This document shows, piece by piece, positions 35,643 to 44,723 of a DNA stretch of 64,000 nt (the stretch's first letter is position 1; every line of letters begins with the position of its first letter). The notes beneath the pieces are model-generated. The model was not told where the DNA came from, did no database searches, and saw only the letters and a program-made list of their open reading frames with translations. The stretch is taken from contig JAIOYF010000014.1 of assembly GCA_021741245.1 (NCBI GenBank), forward strand, positions 1 through 64,000. Reading direction: 5' to 3'. The translations under genes and the position numbers were made by a program. This DNA comes from Paracoccaceae bacterium. Lineage in GTDB: Bacteria; Pseudomonadota; Alphaproteobacteria; Rhodobacterales; Rhodobacteraceae.

Positions 35643-36746
35643 TTGGCTAAGCTTCTGCGCTTATTCTTGATCTTTGTCATCGTGGCCTCTTGCTCGCCGC
35701 GAGGGTTCATTCGCCTTGCGCCAGAGGCAATGGCGATTGGAACGCAACGGTCGGTCTTTATCGGCACAACGCGCGGACAAGATGAGACGGGGGCCTTTGA
35801 TGGCTCCCGCGTGGATGAGTTGCATTTCGCACGCTATGACGTTTCTGTTCCACCAGATCGCAAAAGCGGTGAAATCAAGTGGCCACGGAAAAACGGGCGA
35901 AGCGACCCGCAGACCGATTTTCTGACAACGCGCGAAGAGGCTTTTGACAGCGAAGCTGCTTTTCGCGGTGAACTGTCGACGGCCCTGCGTCGCAATGGTG
36001 ATGAGGCCGTGATCTTTGTCCACGGTTTCAACAACACCTTTTCCGAAGGCCTGTATCGGATCGCCCAAATGTCGCATGACCTCGACCTTCCAGGCGTGGT
36101 GGTTCACTATTCATGGCCATCTGCGGCTCAACCATTGGGCTATGCCTATGACCGGGACTCGGCCCTGTTTGCGCGGGACGGGCTGGAAAACCTGATCAAA
36201 GAGGTGGATCGCGCCGGGGGCAAGCGGGTCATCCTTTTGGCGCACTCCATGGGCAGCGCCCTTTTGATGGAGACGTTGCGCCAGATGGCTATCCGGGGCG
36301 ATACAAAAAGCCTGTCGCGGATCAAGGGCGTCGTCCTGATCTCGCCGGATATCGACGTGGATGTGTTTCGGGCCCAGGCAAACGCCATTGTGCCCCTGCC
36401 GCAACCCTTTGTCATCTTTTCGTCAGAGCGGGACCGTATCTTGAAGCTGTCCGCGCGCCTGACCGGGCAGTCTGATCGGCTGGGCACCTTGAGGGATCTG
36501 AGCCGTGTTGCCGACCTTCCTGTAACCTTTCTGGATACGGCGGCCTTTAGCAGCGGGTCTGGGCATTTCAATCTTGGCAATTCGCCAAGCCTGCTGAGGT
36601 TGCTTGACGGTATCTTGTCCATCGATGCCTCGCTTGACTCTGATAGGGCCGGGCGGACGGGTCTGTTGCCCGGCGCGGTTCTGACGGTTCAGAATGCGAC
36701 CCAGATCATTCTGAGGCCCGTTGCAGATATTGGAACGGCGCGCTGA
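35643..36746 (+). CDS. Lipoprotein alpha/beta hydrolase (DUF900 type)
   Basis: A 367-residue protein with a lipoprotein signal (MAKLLRLFLIFVIVASCSP, lipobox Cys near residue 17), so it should be attached to a membrane on the periplasmic side. The hydrolase fold shows AVIFVHGFNNTF (oxyanion region), nucleophile Ser in ILLAHSMGSALLMETL, an Asp in ISPDIDVDVF and a His in SGSGHFNLGNSP. The start is TTG at 35643, accepted because the signal peptide begins there; no strong ribosome site is seen. The substrate is unknown. Confidence 0.8.
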   Translation: MAKLLRLFLIFVIVASCSPRGFIRLAPEAMAIGTQRSVFIGTTRGQDETGAFDGSRVDELHFARYDVSVPPDRKSGEIKWPRKNGRSDPQTDFLTTREEAFDSEAAFRGELSTALRRNGDEAVIFVHGFNNTFSEGLYRIAQMSHDLDLPGVVVHYSWPSAAQPLGYAYDRDSALFARDGLENLIKEVDRAGGKRVILLAHSMGSALLMETLRQMAIRGDTKSLSRIKGVVLISPDIDVDVFRAQANAIVPLPQPFVIFSSERDRILKLSARLTGQSDRLGTLRDLSRVADLPVTFLDTAAFSSGSGHFNLGNSPSLLRLLDGILSIDASLDSDRAGRTGLLPGAVLTVQNATQIILRPVADIGTAR

Positions 36747-36803
36747 AACCAGATCTTTTCTTTCCCCTGAACCCGTGAAACATGGCGAGGCGGGGGGCCA
36801 AGC

Positions 36804-38048
36804 ATGCCATTCATTTCCTTTTTGCGCAGCAATGCGCTGTTTCTTGCCGCAGGGTTCTTGCTGTCTTTGCTGTCGACCTTTGGGCAAACCGTGTTCATCT
36901 CGGTCTTTGCCGGTGAAATTCGTGACCTTTTCGGGCTGAGCCACGGCGCATGGGGCGCGTATTATGCGCTTGGCACCTTGGCATCGGCCTTTGTGATGCT
37001 GTGGGCCGGAACGCTTACCGATATGTTCCGGGTGCGGCTTTTGGGCGGCGTGGTGATGGTTGGACTGGCCTTGGCCTGTCTGGGAATGGCGCTGAACCCC
37101 TTTGTGATCTTGTTGCCCGTGGTGATCTTTCTTCTGCGCTTTTTCGGCCAAGGGATGATGTCACATATTTCGGGTGTGGCCATGGCGCGGTGGTTTGTCG
37201 CCTCACGCGGGCGGGCACTTGCGATTGCGGCGCTTGGCTTTTCGGCGGGCGAGGTGGTGATGCCGCTGTCTTTTGTGGCGCTGAAATCGCATATGGACTG
37301 GCAGTGGCTGTGGATCATGGCTGCGGTGATCTTGCTGTTGGCATTGCCGATCCTGTCGGTGTTGCTGCGGCTGGAGCGCACCCCGCAATCCATGGCAGAA
37401 GAGAACCAAAGCTTTGGGATGGATGGCCGCCACTGGACCCGGAAAGAGGCCCTTGGGCATCCGCTGTTTTGGTTGCTGATCCCTGCGTTGATTTGCGGGC
37501 CGACGTTCACCACCGCATTTTTCTTTCAGCAGGTCCATTTGGCCGGGGTAAAGGGGTGGGAGCATCTGTCGCTTGTCGCTCTATTTCCGATTTACACAGT
37601 GGCGGGCGTGGTGGCCATGCTGGTGACCGGATGGGCGGTTGACCGCTTTGGCACGGCGCGGATGATGCCGCTTTACCCCTTGGCCGGCGGGTTGTTCTTT
37701 GTGGCCTTTTCACAGGTCGACAGCCTGATGTGGGCTGCGCCGATCATGATCCTGATGGGTTTGTCATCGGGTGCACAGGCCACAGTGCCCGTGGCCTTTT
37801 GGGCCGAGTTCTATGGAACCCGCCATATCGGCGCGATCCGGGCTGTTGCCGGTTCGATCATGGTGCTTGGATCGGCCATAGGCCCGATCGTGACAGGCTG
37901 GCTGATTGACCGGGGCATAGATTTTCCGGCACAGATGATTGGTATTGCCGTTTTCGTTTTCGTGGCGTGCTTTGTGGCGACCCTTGGCGTGGGCCCAGCC
38001 AGTCGCAGATTAGCGGCCGCGCCGAAGGTAGACGTAGTAGGCGCCTGA
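36804..38048 (+). CDS. MFS transporter
   Basis: A 414-residue inner-membrane transporter with about twelve transmembrane segments in two halves, for example FLAAGFLLSLLSTFGQTVFI at the N-terminus and a cytoplasmic centre near residues 190-220. The second half contains VAMLVTGWAVDRFGTARMMP, a typical MFS loop motif. It resembles monocarboxylate/oxalate-type major facilitators in general shape; the substrate is not predictable. Its 3' end overlaps the convergent smr gene by 39 bases. Confidence 0.8.
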   Translation: MPFISFLRSNALFLAAGFLLSLLSTFGQTVFISVFAGEIRDLFGLSHGAWGAYYALGTLASAFVMLWAGTLTDMFRVRLLGGVVMVGLALACLGMALNPFVILLPVVIFLLRFFGQGMMSHISGVAMARWFVASRGRALAIAALGFSAGEVVMPLSFVALKSHMDWQWLWIMAAVILLLALPILSVLLRLERTPQSMAEENQSFGMDGRHWTRKEALGHPLFWLLIPALICGPTFTTAFFFQQVHLAGVKGWEHLSLVALFPIYTVAGVVAMLVTGWAVDRFGTARMMPLYPLAGGLFFVAFSQVDSLMWAAPIMILMGLSSGAQATVPVAFWAEFYGTRHIGAIRAVAGSIMVLGSAIGPIVTGWLIDRGIDFPAQMIGIAVFVFVACFVATLGVGPASRRLAAAPKVDVVGA

Positions 38049-38609
38049 TCCACCGTGGCGCAGATGCGCCTCGGATACCTGAAGCACACATGGCCCCAAG
38101 GGCGGCAGGCGCAGCCATTGCGGCACCTGATGGCGCAACGCGCCGACGCGCTGCGGGATGGGGCCGTGGTCTGGTTTGGACTTGCCCTTGCCGGTAATGA
38201 CCAAGACCAGACGAAGACCCTGCGCATGTGCACCCAGAATGAAATGGGTGAGTTCAGGATGCGCTTGGGCAAGCGTCATGCCATGCAAATCAATCCGGGC
38301 CTCTGGCGCAAGTTTGCCACGGGTCATTTTGCCAAAGGCTTTGGCGTCCATCTGTAGCGGGGCCGATGCAAGTGCCTCTGTCAGACTGGGGGAAAGGTTA
38401 TGACCAACCGCTTGCTTCGTCTTTTCCCCCAAAAGAAATGAGGGGAAACGAGGGGCGGGTGTGGGCTTAAACTCCGCCTCCGGCTTTATAGTTGGTGTGT
38501 CGTGCCGTGCCAGAACGGCTTTTGCGTTAGAATGCATAGGCTTGGCCGTCCGCGCGACGGCATGCCAAAGCTCTTCCTCATCTGGGCGCAGGTGACGACG
38601 ACGGGCCAT
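38010..38609 (-). CDS. Smr/MutS2 C-terminal-domain protein
   Basis: A 199-residue protein with a poorly conserved basic N-terminal half and a C-terminal Smr domain: RIDLHGMTLAQAHPELTHFI (the DLHGMT motif), LVLVITGKGKSK and the ending GSGAYYVYLRRGR. Smr domains bind or cut branched nucleic acids or act in ribosome rescue; the exact role of this stand-alone type is unclear. It starts three bases after mltA and overlaps the MFS gene end on the opposite strand. Confidence 0.88.
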   Translation of the reverse strand: MARRRHLRPDEEELWHAVARTAKPMHSNAKAVLARHDTPTIKPEAEFKPTPAPRFPSFLLGEKTKQAVGHNLSPSLTEALASAPLQMDAKAFGKMTRGKLAPEARIDLHGMTLAQAHPELTHFILGAHAQGLRLVLVITGKGKSKPDHGPIPQRVGALRHQVPQWLRLPPLGPCVLQVSEAHLRHGGSGAYYVYLRRGR

Positions 38610-38612
38610 TTT

Positions 38613-39641
38613 TCAGCCATCCGGCATCAGGGCATAGGCCCGGTCGATGGGCAACAAAAGGACCATGCGGCCACCATCCTTGACCCGGCCGGCTGTTTCG
38701 CCCGCGTCAAAGCCGGTCCCGTAAAAGATATCAGCCCGTTGCGGGCCGCGGATCGCCCCGCCGGTATCTTGGGCGATCATCAAACGCCGAAGCGGCGCGC
38801 GGCCATCCCTTTCTATCCACACAGGGGCCCCGAGCGGGGTAAAATCAGGGTCGATTGCAACGGAACGCAGGGTGGTGATTGACCGGCCCATAGCCCCGAT
38901 TGGGCCATAGTCGGGCGGCAAATCTGGCAGTTTGCGAAAGAACACAAAGGATGGGTTGGTGTTCAAAAGATCGCGTCCAGCTGTGGGGTTCGCGCGGACC
39001 CATGCCTTGATATCTTGCGCCGATACGTCGGATATCGTGTGGCCCCCGCGATTGAGAAGCTCTTGCCCGATGGAGCGATAGGGTTGCCCATTCTTGGCGG
39101 CATAGGCGACACGCAAGACCTGCCCATCCGGCAGTTTGATCCGCCCCGAGCCCTGAACCTGCAGGAAATACGCCTCAACAGGGTCTTCCAGCCATACAAG
39201 CTCTAACCCGCGCCCGCGCAACAGCCCACCCTCGATTGCTGAACGGGGATGCCATTGCTCTCCCTCGACCAATTCGGGCGGTTTTCGATAAAGCGGGTAA
39301 GCAAAGCGCGGGGTTCGGGTCAAAGACCCGCGCAATTCAGGCTCATAGTAACCTGTAAACAGGGCAGGTGGGTCGCCGACGATGACTGGACGAAAGAACA
39401 ATTCAAAGAATTGCCGCGCCGAGGTGCGGCTTTGGCCAGCGTCTGCGGCCAGACGGCAGAGGGGTGCCCATTCAGCATCGCGCAATTGACTGCAAGTGGC
39501 ACGAAAGGCGTCCAGCGCCTGACGCTGGTCATCCTCTTGCCAGCCATCCAGATCCTCAAAGCGGAGGACCTGCGCCTGTGCTGCGGGCGCGGACATCAAA
39601 GCCACGCAGAAAAAGAGAGTGGCAAAGCCTGCACCCCGCAT
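38613..39641 (-). CDS. mltA: Membrane-bound lytic murein transglycosylase A
   Basis: A 342-residue periplasmic enzyme that cleaves peptidoglycan glycan strands to 1,6-anhydromuramic ends. It starts MRGAGFATLFFCVALMSAPA with a signal peptide. The MltA domain includes FTGYYEPELRGSLTRTPRF and the C-terminal 3D domain contains MIAQDTGGAIRGPQRADIFY with the catalytic Asp region. There is no lipobox at the cut site, so it may be soluble here. A longer start at 39680 would overlap the Tim44-like gene and is not favoured. Confidence 0.92.
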   Translation of the reverse strand: MRGAGFATLFFCVALMSAPAAQAQVLRFEDLDGWQEDDQRQALDAFRATCSQLRDAEWAPLCRLAADAGQSRTSARQFFELFFRPVIVGDPPALFTGYYEPELRGSLTRTPRFAYPLYRKPPELVEGEQWHPRSAIEGGLLRGRGLELVWLEDPVEAYFLQVQGSGRIKLPDGQVLRVAYAAKNGQPYRSIGQELLNRGGHTISDVSAQDIKAWVRANPTAGRDLLNTNPSFVFFRKLPDLPPDYGPIGAMGRSITTLRSVAIDPDFTPLGAPVWIERDGRAPLRRLMIAQDTGGAIRGPQRADIFYGTGFDAGETAGRVKDGGRMVLLLPIDRAYALMPDG

Positions 39642-39652
39642 CCCCAACCCGT

Positions 39653-40312
39653 TCAGTCGCCGGTTGCGACAAGCTGCCAATTTGGATCCGCAGCGCCCAT
39701 TGTGCGCCCAAAAGTCCAGATATCGCGCTGACGCTTGATTTCTTTGGGGTTGCCTTCGATGATCTCGCCTGCCTTGTCGCGCACTGCAGACGTGAGTTCA
39801 GCGACGTAGCGGATGGAAACCTCTGCCCGCTTTGTCGTTGGATCAAAGGTGGCGGATTGCAACGACAACTCTTTCAGGCCGATGAATTTTGACTCGATTG
39901 TCAGGCCCTTTTCCTCGCGCGCGTTGATCGCTTGGGTAAAGGCGGCTTCAATCTCATCCTCAAGGAAGGGGCGGATTTCGTCGATATTGCCACGCTCAAA
40001 GGCCATGAGGATCATCTCATAGGCACCGCGTGCACCCTGAAGGAAAGTGTTGACCGAAAAAGACGGCTCTGCCTTTTTCATGCCCATCAGGGCTTTTGCC
40101 GTGTCAGAACCTTCTTCGGCGTGGTCGGCAATATCTGGATCAACGCCACCTTCGATCACCTCGAAGTCACGTTTGACGCGGGGGCGTAACTCCTCCAACG
40201 GCACGGGCGGCTTTTCAAAGCCATCACGCGTCCCGAGGACTGACTTAAGCTTTAGGATCAGGAAAATCGCGATCCCGGCAAGAATGAGAAGCTGGATAAG
40301 CGAAGAGTTCAT
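39653..40312 (-). CDS. Tim44-like (TimA) membrane-anchored protein
   Basis: A 219-residue protein with one N-terminal transmembrane segment (IQLLILAGIAIFLILKLKS) and a C-terminal Tim44-like domain from about residue 85 (AYEMILMAFERGNIDEIRPF and LTIESKFIGLKELSLQ). Bacterial homologues are related to the mitochondrial import motor component but have no proven import role. It is first of the operon with mltA and smr. FxsA and SecB are encoded divergently, so several envelope functions cluster here. Confidence 0.85.
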   Translation of the reverse strand: MNSSLIQLLILAGIAIFLILKLKSVLGTRDGFEKPPVPLEELRPRVKRDFEVIEGGVDPDIADHAEEGSDTAKALMGMKKAEPSFSVNTFLQGARGAYEMILMAFERGNIDEIRPFLEDEIEAAFTQAINAREEKGLTIESKFIGLKELSLQSATFDPTTKRAEVSIRYVAELTSAVRDKAGEIIEGNPKEIKRQRDIWTFGRTMGAADPNWQLVATGD

Positions 40313-40449
40313 TAGCGACCTCGAAAGCGCCGTCAGGACAAACCGTCAGGCCATTAGGGTTGGTAACTTGTACCATCGACCCTTATGTAGGGTGGAGGGC
40401 CGTGCCTGTCTACCGGTAGGCCTCGCAATCCCTCGTGTTGGAGGCCGCC

Positions 40450-40956
40450 ATGTGGCTTTTCTTGTTGTTCCTTGCCGTTCCCTTGGTCGAGATTTCGCTT
40501 TTTATCACAATTGGTGGCTGGCTGACGCTGTGGCCAACCCTTGGGCTTGTGCTTTTGACGGGTATCATCGGCACGGCCCTGATGCGCTGGCAAGGGTTGA
40601 AAGTCTTGGCTGAATTGCGGGGCGATATGGGGCAGATGAAAAACCCCCTGTCACCGCTGGCGCATGGCGCATTGATCGTGGTGGCTGGGCTGTTGTTGCT
40701 GACACCCGGCTTCTTCACCGACACCATCGGCTTTTTGCTGATGGTGCCTGCGCTGCGGGGCTGGATCATTTCCCAGATCGGCGCGAGGGTTCAGGTTCAG
40801 GCCTTTGGCTCACCGCCCGGCTATGGTGCCAATGCAGAGTTTGGTGATCGGAACGACGGTTCGCGCCCCACAAATCCCAACGTCATTGACGGCGAATTCA
40901 TCGAGTTGGACGAGAATACGCCGCCCCGAGGCCCTTCGGGCTGGACACGGCATTGA
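40450..40956 (+). CDS. fxsA: FxsA-family membrane protein
   Basis: A 168-residue inner-membrane protein with about three or four hydrophobic segments (MWLFLLFLAVPLVEISLFI, LWPTLGLVLLTGIIGTALMR, LIVVAGLLLLTPGFFTD) and a soluble C-terminal tail. The E. coli protein affects F-plasmid exclusion of phage T7; the normal role is not known. GGAGG lies five bases before ATG 40450; the TTG at 40435 belongs to that region and is not the start. Confidence 0.88.
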   Translation: MWLFLLFLAVPLVEISLFITIGGWLTLWPTLGLVLLTGIIGTALMRWQGLKVLAELRGDMGQMKNPLSPLAHGALIVVAGLLLLTPGFFTDTIGFLLMVPALRGWIISQIGARVQVQAFGSPPGYGANAEFGDRNDGSRPTNPNVIDGEFIELDENTPPRGPSGWTRH

Positions 40957-41016
40957 GCGTGGCTGGTCAACCTGCTAGGAACTCTTCCGAAGAGAATTCT
41001 TAGGGAGATGCCAAAC

Positions 41017-41526
41017 ATGGCCGAGGAAAACGGCGCTGATGCGCAACCACAGGCCCAGCCGCAGATCAAAATGCAAGTGCTGGCGCAATTCATTCGCGAC
41101 ATGTCTTTCGAGAATATGGTCGCGCAAAAGGGTCTGAACAGTGCCGAGGTCCAGCCGGACATTCAGGTTGCTGTCAGCCTTGACGCCCGCAAGCGCCCTC
41201 AGGATTTTCAGTTTGAAGTGATCCAGAAGTTCCGCGTCACCTCCAAGAACAAGGCCGGTGGCGACACGCTGTTCTTGCTGGAAGTGGATTACGGCGGGAT
41301 TTTCCACATCGAGGGCGTGCCAGACGATCAGATGCATCCGTTCTTGCTGATCGAATGCCCGCGTCTCTTGTTCCCCTTTGTGCGCCGCATCATTTCGGAT
41401 GTGACGCGCGACGGCGGTTTCCCACCGTTGAACATCGACACCGTGGATTACCTGTCGCTCTACCGTCAGGAACTGGCGCGCCGTGCACAGTCACAAGCGG
41501 CCGTGCCCACAAGCCAGCCAAACTAA
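41017..41526 (+). CDS. secB: Protein-export chaperone SecB
   Basis: A 169-residue cytosolic chaperone that keeps preproteins unfolded and delivers them to SecA. Family blocks: QFIRDMSFENMVAQKG, KAGGDTLFLLEVDYGGIF, LIECPRLLFPFVRRIISDV and GGFPPLNIDTVDYLSLY. AGGGAG is nine bases before ATG 41017 and directly against ATG 41008, so 41017 is taken. It ends with a terminator. Confidence 0.95.
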   Translation: MAEENGADAQPQAQPQIKMQVLAQFIRDMSFENMVAQKGLNSAEVQPDIQVAVSLDARKRPQDFQFEVIQKFRVTSKNKAGGDTLFLLEVDYGGIFHIEGVPDDQMHPFLLIECPRLLFPFVRRIISDVTRDGGFPPLNIDTVDYLSLYRQELARRAQSQAAVPTSQPN

Positions 41527-41549
41527 GGTTCATTCCCTTACGGTGCATG

Positions 41550-41577
41550 AGGCCGGTCCAGTTGGGCCGGCCTTTTT
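41550..41577 (+). terminator. Rho-independent terminator of secB
   Basis: AGGCCGG (41550-41556) pairs with CCGGCCT (41567-41573) followed by T5. It lies between the convergent secB and dnaQ genes; the minus side lacks a T run. Confidence 0.85.
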
Positions 41578-41588
41578 GTGGCGTAGGA

Positions 41589-42293
41589 TCAGCCGCGCTT
41601 CTTCCAGATCGCAGCGTCGCCCAGTTTATCCACAAAGGACAGATGAGCGTCAGCTTCGGCCTGTGTCAATCGCGTGGGCAGCGGCGTCGGGCGCGGCCTT
41701 GGCCGCCAATCGCCTGACGTGGCGAGGGACGAATTTGCCTGTTGGCCGGATCGGTTGCCTTGCGCCAGAACAAAGTCGGGCTGACGGCCGCCAACAAGTT
41801 CAAGATAGACCTCGGCCAAAATCTCGGAGTCCAGCAATGCCCCGTGTTTTTCACGGGCCGAGTTATCGACGCCAAAGCGACGGCACAGTGCGTCTAGGGA
41901 GGCTGGAGAGCCCGGAAACTTTGACCGTGCGATCATCAAAGTGTCGATGGCCTGATTGGTGGGAAGCAGGGCAAAACCTGCAGCCTTCAACTCGGCATTC
42001 AGAAACTTCATGTCGAACGCCGCATTGTGGATGACCAGCTTTGCATCCCCTACGAAATCAAGAAATGCCTGGCCGATGGCCCTGAACACCGGTTTGTCGC
42101 GCAAGAAATCATCGCCAAGGCCGTGCACATCGAACGCCTCTTTGGGCATCATGCGTTCGGGATTGATATACTGGTGATATGTTTTTCCGGTGGGCAGGTG
42201 GTTGAACAGTTCCACTGCGCCAATTTCGACAATGCGATGGCCTTCCGAAGGCTCAAAGCCCGTGGTTTCGGTATCGAGGACGATCTCACGCAT
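41589..42293 (-). CDS. dnaQ: DNA polymerase III epsilon subunit (proofreading exonuclease)
   Basis: A 234-residue 3'-5' exonuclease of the replicase core. Exo I is [13 protein letters not shown], Exo II is [14 protein letters not shown], and Exo III is [20 protein letters not shown] with the catalytic His and Asp. The C-terminal part with [20 protein letters not shown] is the polymerase-binding tail. It is the last gene of maf-aroE-coaE-dnaQ, overlapping coaE by eight bases. Confidence 0.95.
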   Translation of the reverse strand: MREIVLDTETTGFEPSEGHRIVEIGAVELFNHLPTGKTYHQYINPERMMPKEAFDVHGLGDDFLRDKPVFRAIGQAFLDFVGDAKLVIHNAAFDMKFLNAELKAAGFALLPTNQAIDTLMIARSKFPGSPASLDALCRRFGVDNSAREKHGALLDSEILAEVYLELVGGRQPDFVLAQGNRSGQQANSSLATSGDWRPRPRPTPLPTRLTQAEADAHLSFVDKLGDAAIWKKRG

Positions 42294-42879
42294 GCTGGCC
42301 CCGGCGAATATGGGTGATCAAGGCCTCAACATAGGCGCGCGTCTGATCGAGGGAAAGCGTTTCGACGATATGGGTGGCACGGCTGCGTTTTTCTGCATCT
42401 GGCATCTGGCGCGACAGGATCAGACTGAACTGTTCGATCGTCATGCCGGGGCGAGACAGAACACGCGCGCGCTGCACCTCGGGGCTGGCAGTGGCAAGAA
42501 GCGTTGCGTGCATTTGACTTTCGTAGGATTTCTCAAACAGCAGCGGAATATCGAAAACCGCCATGTCAGAGACTGTTTTTGTACAAAAATCGATGCGATC
42601 AGCCACCACAAGCGGATGAACGATGGTCTCAATCTTTGAGAGTGCTTCCGGGTCACGGCCGATCCATTGCTTGAGGATGTTCCGGTCGATGCCCGCCTCT
42701 GTGACCGCTTCGGGGCATAGTGATGCGATCGGGGCCACAGCGGCACCACCAGCGCCGTACAATCGATGAACGGCAGCATCTGCATCCCAGACCGGCACGC
42801 CCGCCTCACGGAACATGGCAGCCGTTGTGCTTTTGCCCATGCCGATTGATCCGGTGAGACCGAGCCGAAAGGCGATCAT
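42286..42879 (-). CDS. coaE: Dephospho-CoA kinase
   Basis: A 197-residue kinase for the last step of coenzyme A synthesis. The P-loop is [19 protein letters not shown], followed by [14 protein letters not shown] (substrate Asp), [13 protein letters not shown] and [15 protein letters not shown]. It overlaps aroE upstream as ATGA and dnaQ downstream by eight bases. Confidence 0.95.
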   Translation of the reverse strand: MIAFRLGLTGSIGMGKSTTAAMFREAGVPVWDADAAVHRLYGAGGAAVAPIASLCPEAVTEAGIDRNILKQWIGRDPEALSKIETIVHPLVVADRIDFCTKTVSDMAVFDIPLLFEKSYESQMHATLLATASPEVQRARVLSRPGMTIEQFSLILSRQMPDAEKRSRATHIVETLSLDQTRAYVEALITHIRRGQHA

Positions 42880-43718
42880 AGGCCAAGAACCGCGTTTCTG
42901 GTTGCAACGTCAACTTCTGGTCTTTGGCCGAACCAACGCTCAAACCCCGGTGCTGCCTGATGGAGCAACATACCAAGCCCATCGACGATGGTGCAGCCCA
43001 TGCTTTCAGCCTCAATCAAGAATTGGGTCATCAGGGGGGTATAGACCAGATCCGTGACAACCGTGCCGGGGCGCAGGGCATCCAGGGGCACCCTGAAATC
43101 TGGCTTGCCCACCATTCCAAGCGATGTGGTGTTGACCACAAGTGCGGCCCCATCAAGCATATTTGCCGCCTGAACCCATTCACTGACCACGACTTTTGCG
43201 CCGAAATCCGAACGGATCGCCTCGGCCCTTGGTCGTGTGCGGTTGGCAAGGCGAATTTCGGGCACGCCCACCTCGATCAAGGCGGCAATCACCGCCCTGG
43301 CCGCACCACCAGCCCCCAAGACGGCAGCGGGGCCGTCAGTCGGGTTCCACCTTGGCGCGCCCTGCCGCAGGTTGGAGATGAACCCCGACCCATCGGTATT
43401 GTCGGCATGAATACGGCCATCCTTGCGAAAGATCAGTGTATTGGCCGCCCCGATCAGTGCCGCGCGGTCTGTAACAATATCCGCGATGCCCAAGACGGCC
43501 TCTTTGTGCGGGATGGTAATGTTCACCCCGACAAAGCCCATGCGCGGAAGATGCTCCAGCACACTTGCAAGATCGGCGGGTGATACGTCCATGGGGATAT
43601 AATGGCCACGGATGCCGTAGCGGCGCAGCCAATAGCCATGCAAGGCGGGCGACCTGCTGTGCGCAATCGGATGACCAATCACGCCTGCCAATGGAATTCG
43701 AGGGTGGTCACTTGTCAT
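42876..43718 (-). CDS. aroE: Shikimate dehydrogenase
   Basis: A 280-residue NADPH-dependent enzyme of the shikimate pathway (3-dehydroshikimate to shikimate). The substrate site is seen in [20 protein letters not shown], the catalytic Lys in [14 protein letters not shown] and the Asp in [10 protein letters not shown]; the cofactor loop is [15 protein letters not shown] with NRTRPRAEA. It overlaps maf and coaE at both ends by four bases. Confidence 0.95.
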   Translation of the reverse strand: MTSDHPRIPLAGVIGHPIAHSRSPALHGYWLRRYGIRGHYIPMDVSPADLASVLEHLPRMGFVGVNITIPHKEAVLGIADIVTDRAALIGAANTLIFRKDGRIHADNTDGSGFISNLRQGAPRWNPTDGPAAVLGAGGAARAVIAALIEVGVPEIRLANRTRPRAEAIRSDFGAKVVVSEWVQAANMLDGAALVVNTTSLGMVGKPDFRVPLDALRPGTVVTDLVYTPLMTQFLIEAESMGCTIVDGLGMLLHQAAPGFERWFGQRPEVDVATRNAVLGL

Positions 43719-44308
43719 TGTTCAACGATGCCTCGCTCTGCGAGATAAACCAGAAGGGGGAGAAGGGGAAGGCCAAGCACAGAGAAGTAATCGCCGTCGA
43801 CTGCGGAAAACAGGCGCGCGCCTTCTTCCTCCAGCTTGTAGGCACCAACACTGTGACGAACACTTTGCCAGTTTCTGCTCAGATAATCCGCCAGATAGGC
43901 ATCGGAAAAATCGCGCATGGTCAGATGGACCTCTGTCACAATCCGCCAGATGGGTTTTGCCTGATGATAAAGCACAGCGGCTGACAGTAGCGTGTGGCGT
44001 TGATTGCGAAGTTGCTCAAGTTGATGGCGGGCTTCCTCGATGGTGTCAGGTTTTCCCCAAGCCTTGCCTTTGAATGCCAGCACCTGATCGCAGCCCAGAA
44101 CATAATCTGACGGGTGCCGATCCGCTACTTTTCGGCACTTCATCTCGGCCAGGGTGTCGGCGATGTCGCGGGGGGGCGCGCCCTCGGCCTCAAGGGCGCG
44201 ACGGATCGTTTCTTCGTCAATACGTGCAGGCATGGCTGTCACTGGCACGCCAGCGGCGCGCAACAGATCTAGCCGGATGGATGAGGACGACGCGAGAATG
44301 AGTGTCAT
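43715..44308 (-). CDS. maf: Maf-family nucleotide pyrophosphatase
   Basis: A 197-residue house-cleaning pyrophosphatase acting on nucleoside triphosphates. The N-terminal motif is [20 protein letters not shown], the catalytic Asp region [20 protein letters not shown], and [19 protein letters not shown] a family block. The start at 44308 (MTLILASSS) is preferred over 44338. It is the first gene of its operon, reading away from the origin candidate. Confidence 0.92.
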   Translation of the reverse strand: MTLILASSSSIRLDLLRAAGVPVTAMPARIDEETIRRALEAEGAPPRDIADTLAEMKCRKVADRHPSDYVLGCDQVLAFKGKAWGKPDTIEEARHQLEQLRNQRHTLLSAAVLYHQAKPIWRIVTEVHLTMRDFSDAYLADYLSRNWQSVRHSVGAYKLEEEGARLFSAVDGDYFSVLGLPLLPLLVYLAERGIVEQ

Positions 44309-44723
44309 GGGGTGGTGGACAGCCCTGTGGATAGACACGCTTTGTTCCTGAGACGGATATTCGGGACAAGTGGCGTTTGCAGGGGCAAGGTGCCAGTGGG
44401 GCGGGATTTGTCAAGGTCGCCGAGGAAGATATCCCATTGTGGGCGAGGGAAGATGTGGGCTGTGGATGGAGAAACTATCCTGAAGCTGTGGTTCGTTTTG
44501 CTGACAGCACGGGGAATATCTGGGAGGTTTCAATATACTGAAAAACTGGTGAAGTTTATTTCTTATCCACAGATTTCACATGATATCCACAGACTTATCA
44601 GACCTTTTCCTGCTGTGCATGAAATGTGGGAAAACGGACGTAATCCCGATGTCCACAGGCCCAACAACATCATTCCTTTTCTCTGACTCTTTTATTAAAG
44701 AAGTGGAAAGCAAGGAGCCGCGG
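44309..44723. other. Candidate chromosomal origin of replication (oriC) with DnaA boxes
   Basis: A 415-base region without a gene, between the diverging maf and hemJ genes and more AT-rich than its surroundings. DnaA-box-like 9-mers (TTATCCACA): a perfect copy at 44563-44571; one-mismatch copies at 44583-44591 and, on the minus strand, 44326-44334; two-mismatch copies at 44461-44469 (minus), 44625-44633 (minus) and 44649-44657. An AT-rich stretch lies at 44500-44560 and TTTATTAAAG at 44691. Genes on both sides read away from it, and parAB with parS sites are 3-9 kb right. In other alphaproteobacteria the origin is also close to heme genes and maf. Confidence 0.75.
44563..44571 (+). promoter_or_regulatory. 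Perfect DnaA box
   Basis: TTATCCACA, the consensus DnaA-binding 9-mer, with the near match ATATCCACA 20 bases downstream at 44583-44591 in the same orientation, so the two face the same side of the helix roughly two turns apart. Confidence 0.75.

Noticed and set aside
35513-35767. Minus-strand open frame of 84 codons between and over hslU and the lipoprotein hydrolase gene
   Set aside because: It overlaps the signal peptide region of a convincing gene on the other strand and hslU's end, shows no known motif, and only about 110 bases are free of other genes. A small protein from an internal ATG remains possible but unsupported.
44580-44723. Longer HemJ start within the origin candidate
   Set aside because: The extra 48 residues do not look like the family N-terminus, and AAGGAG fits the ATG at 44724.
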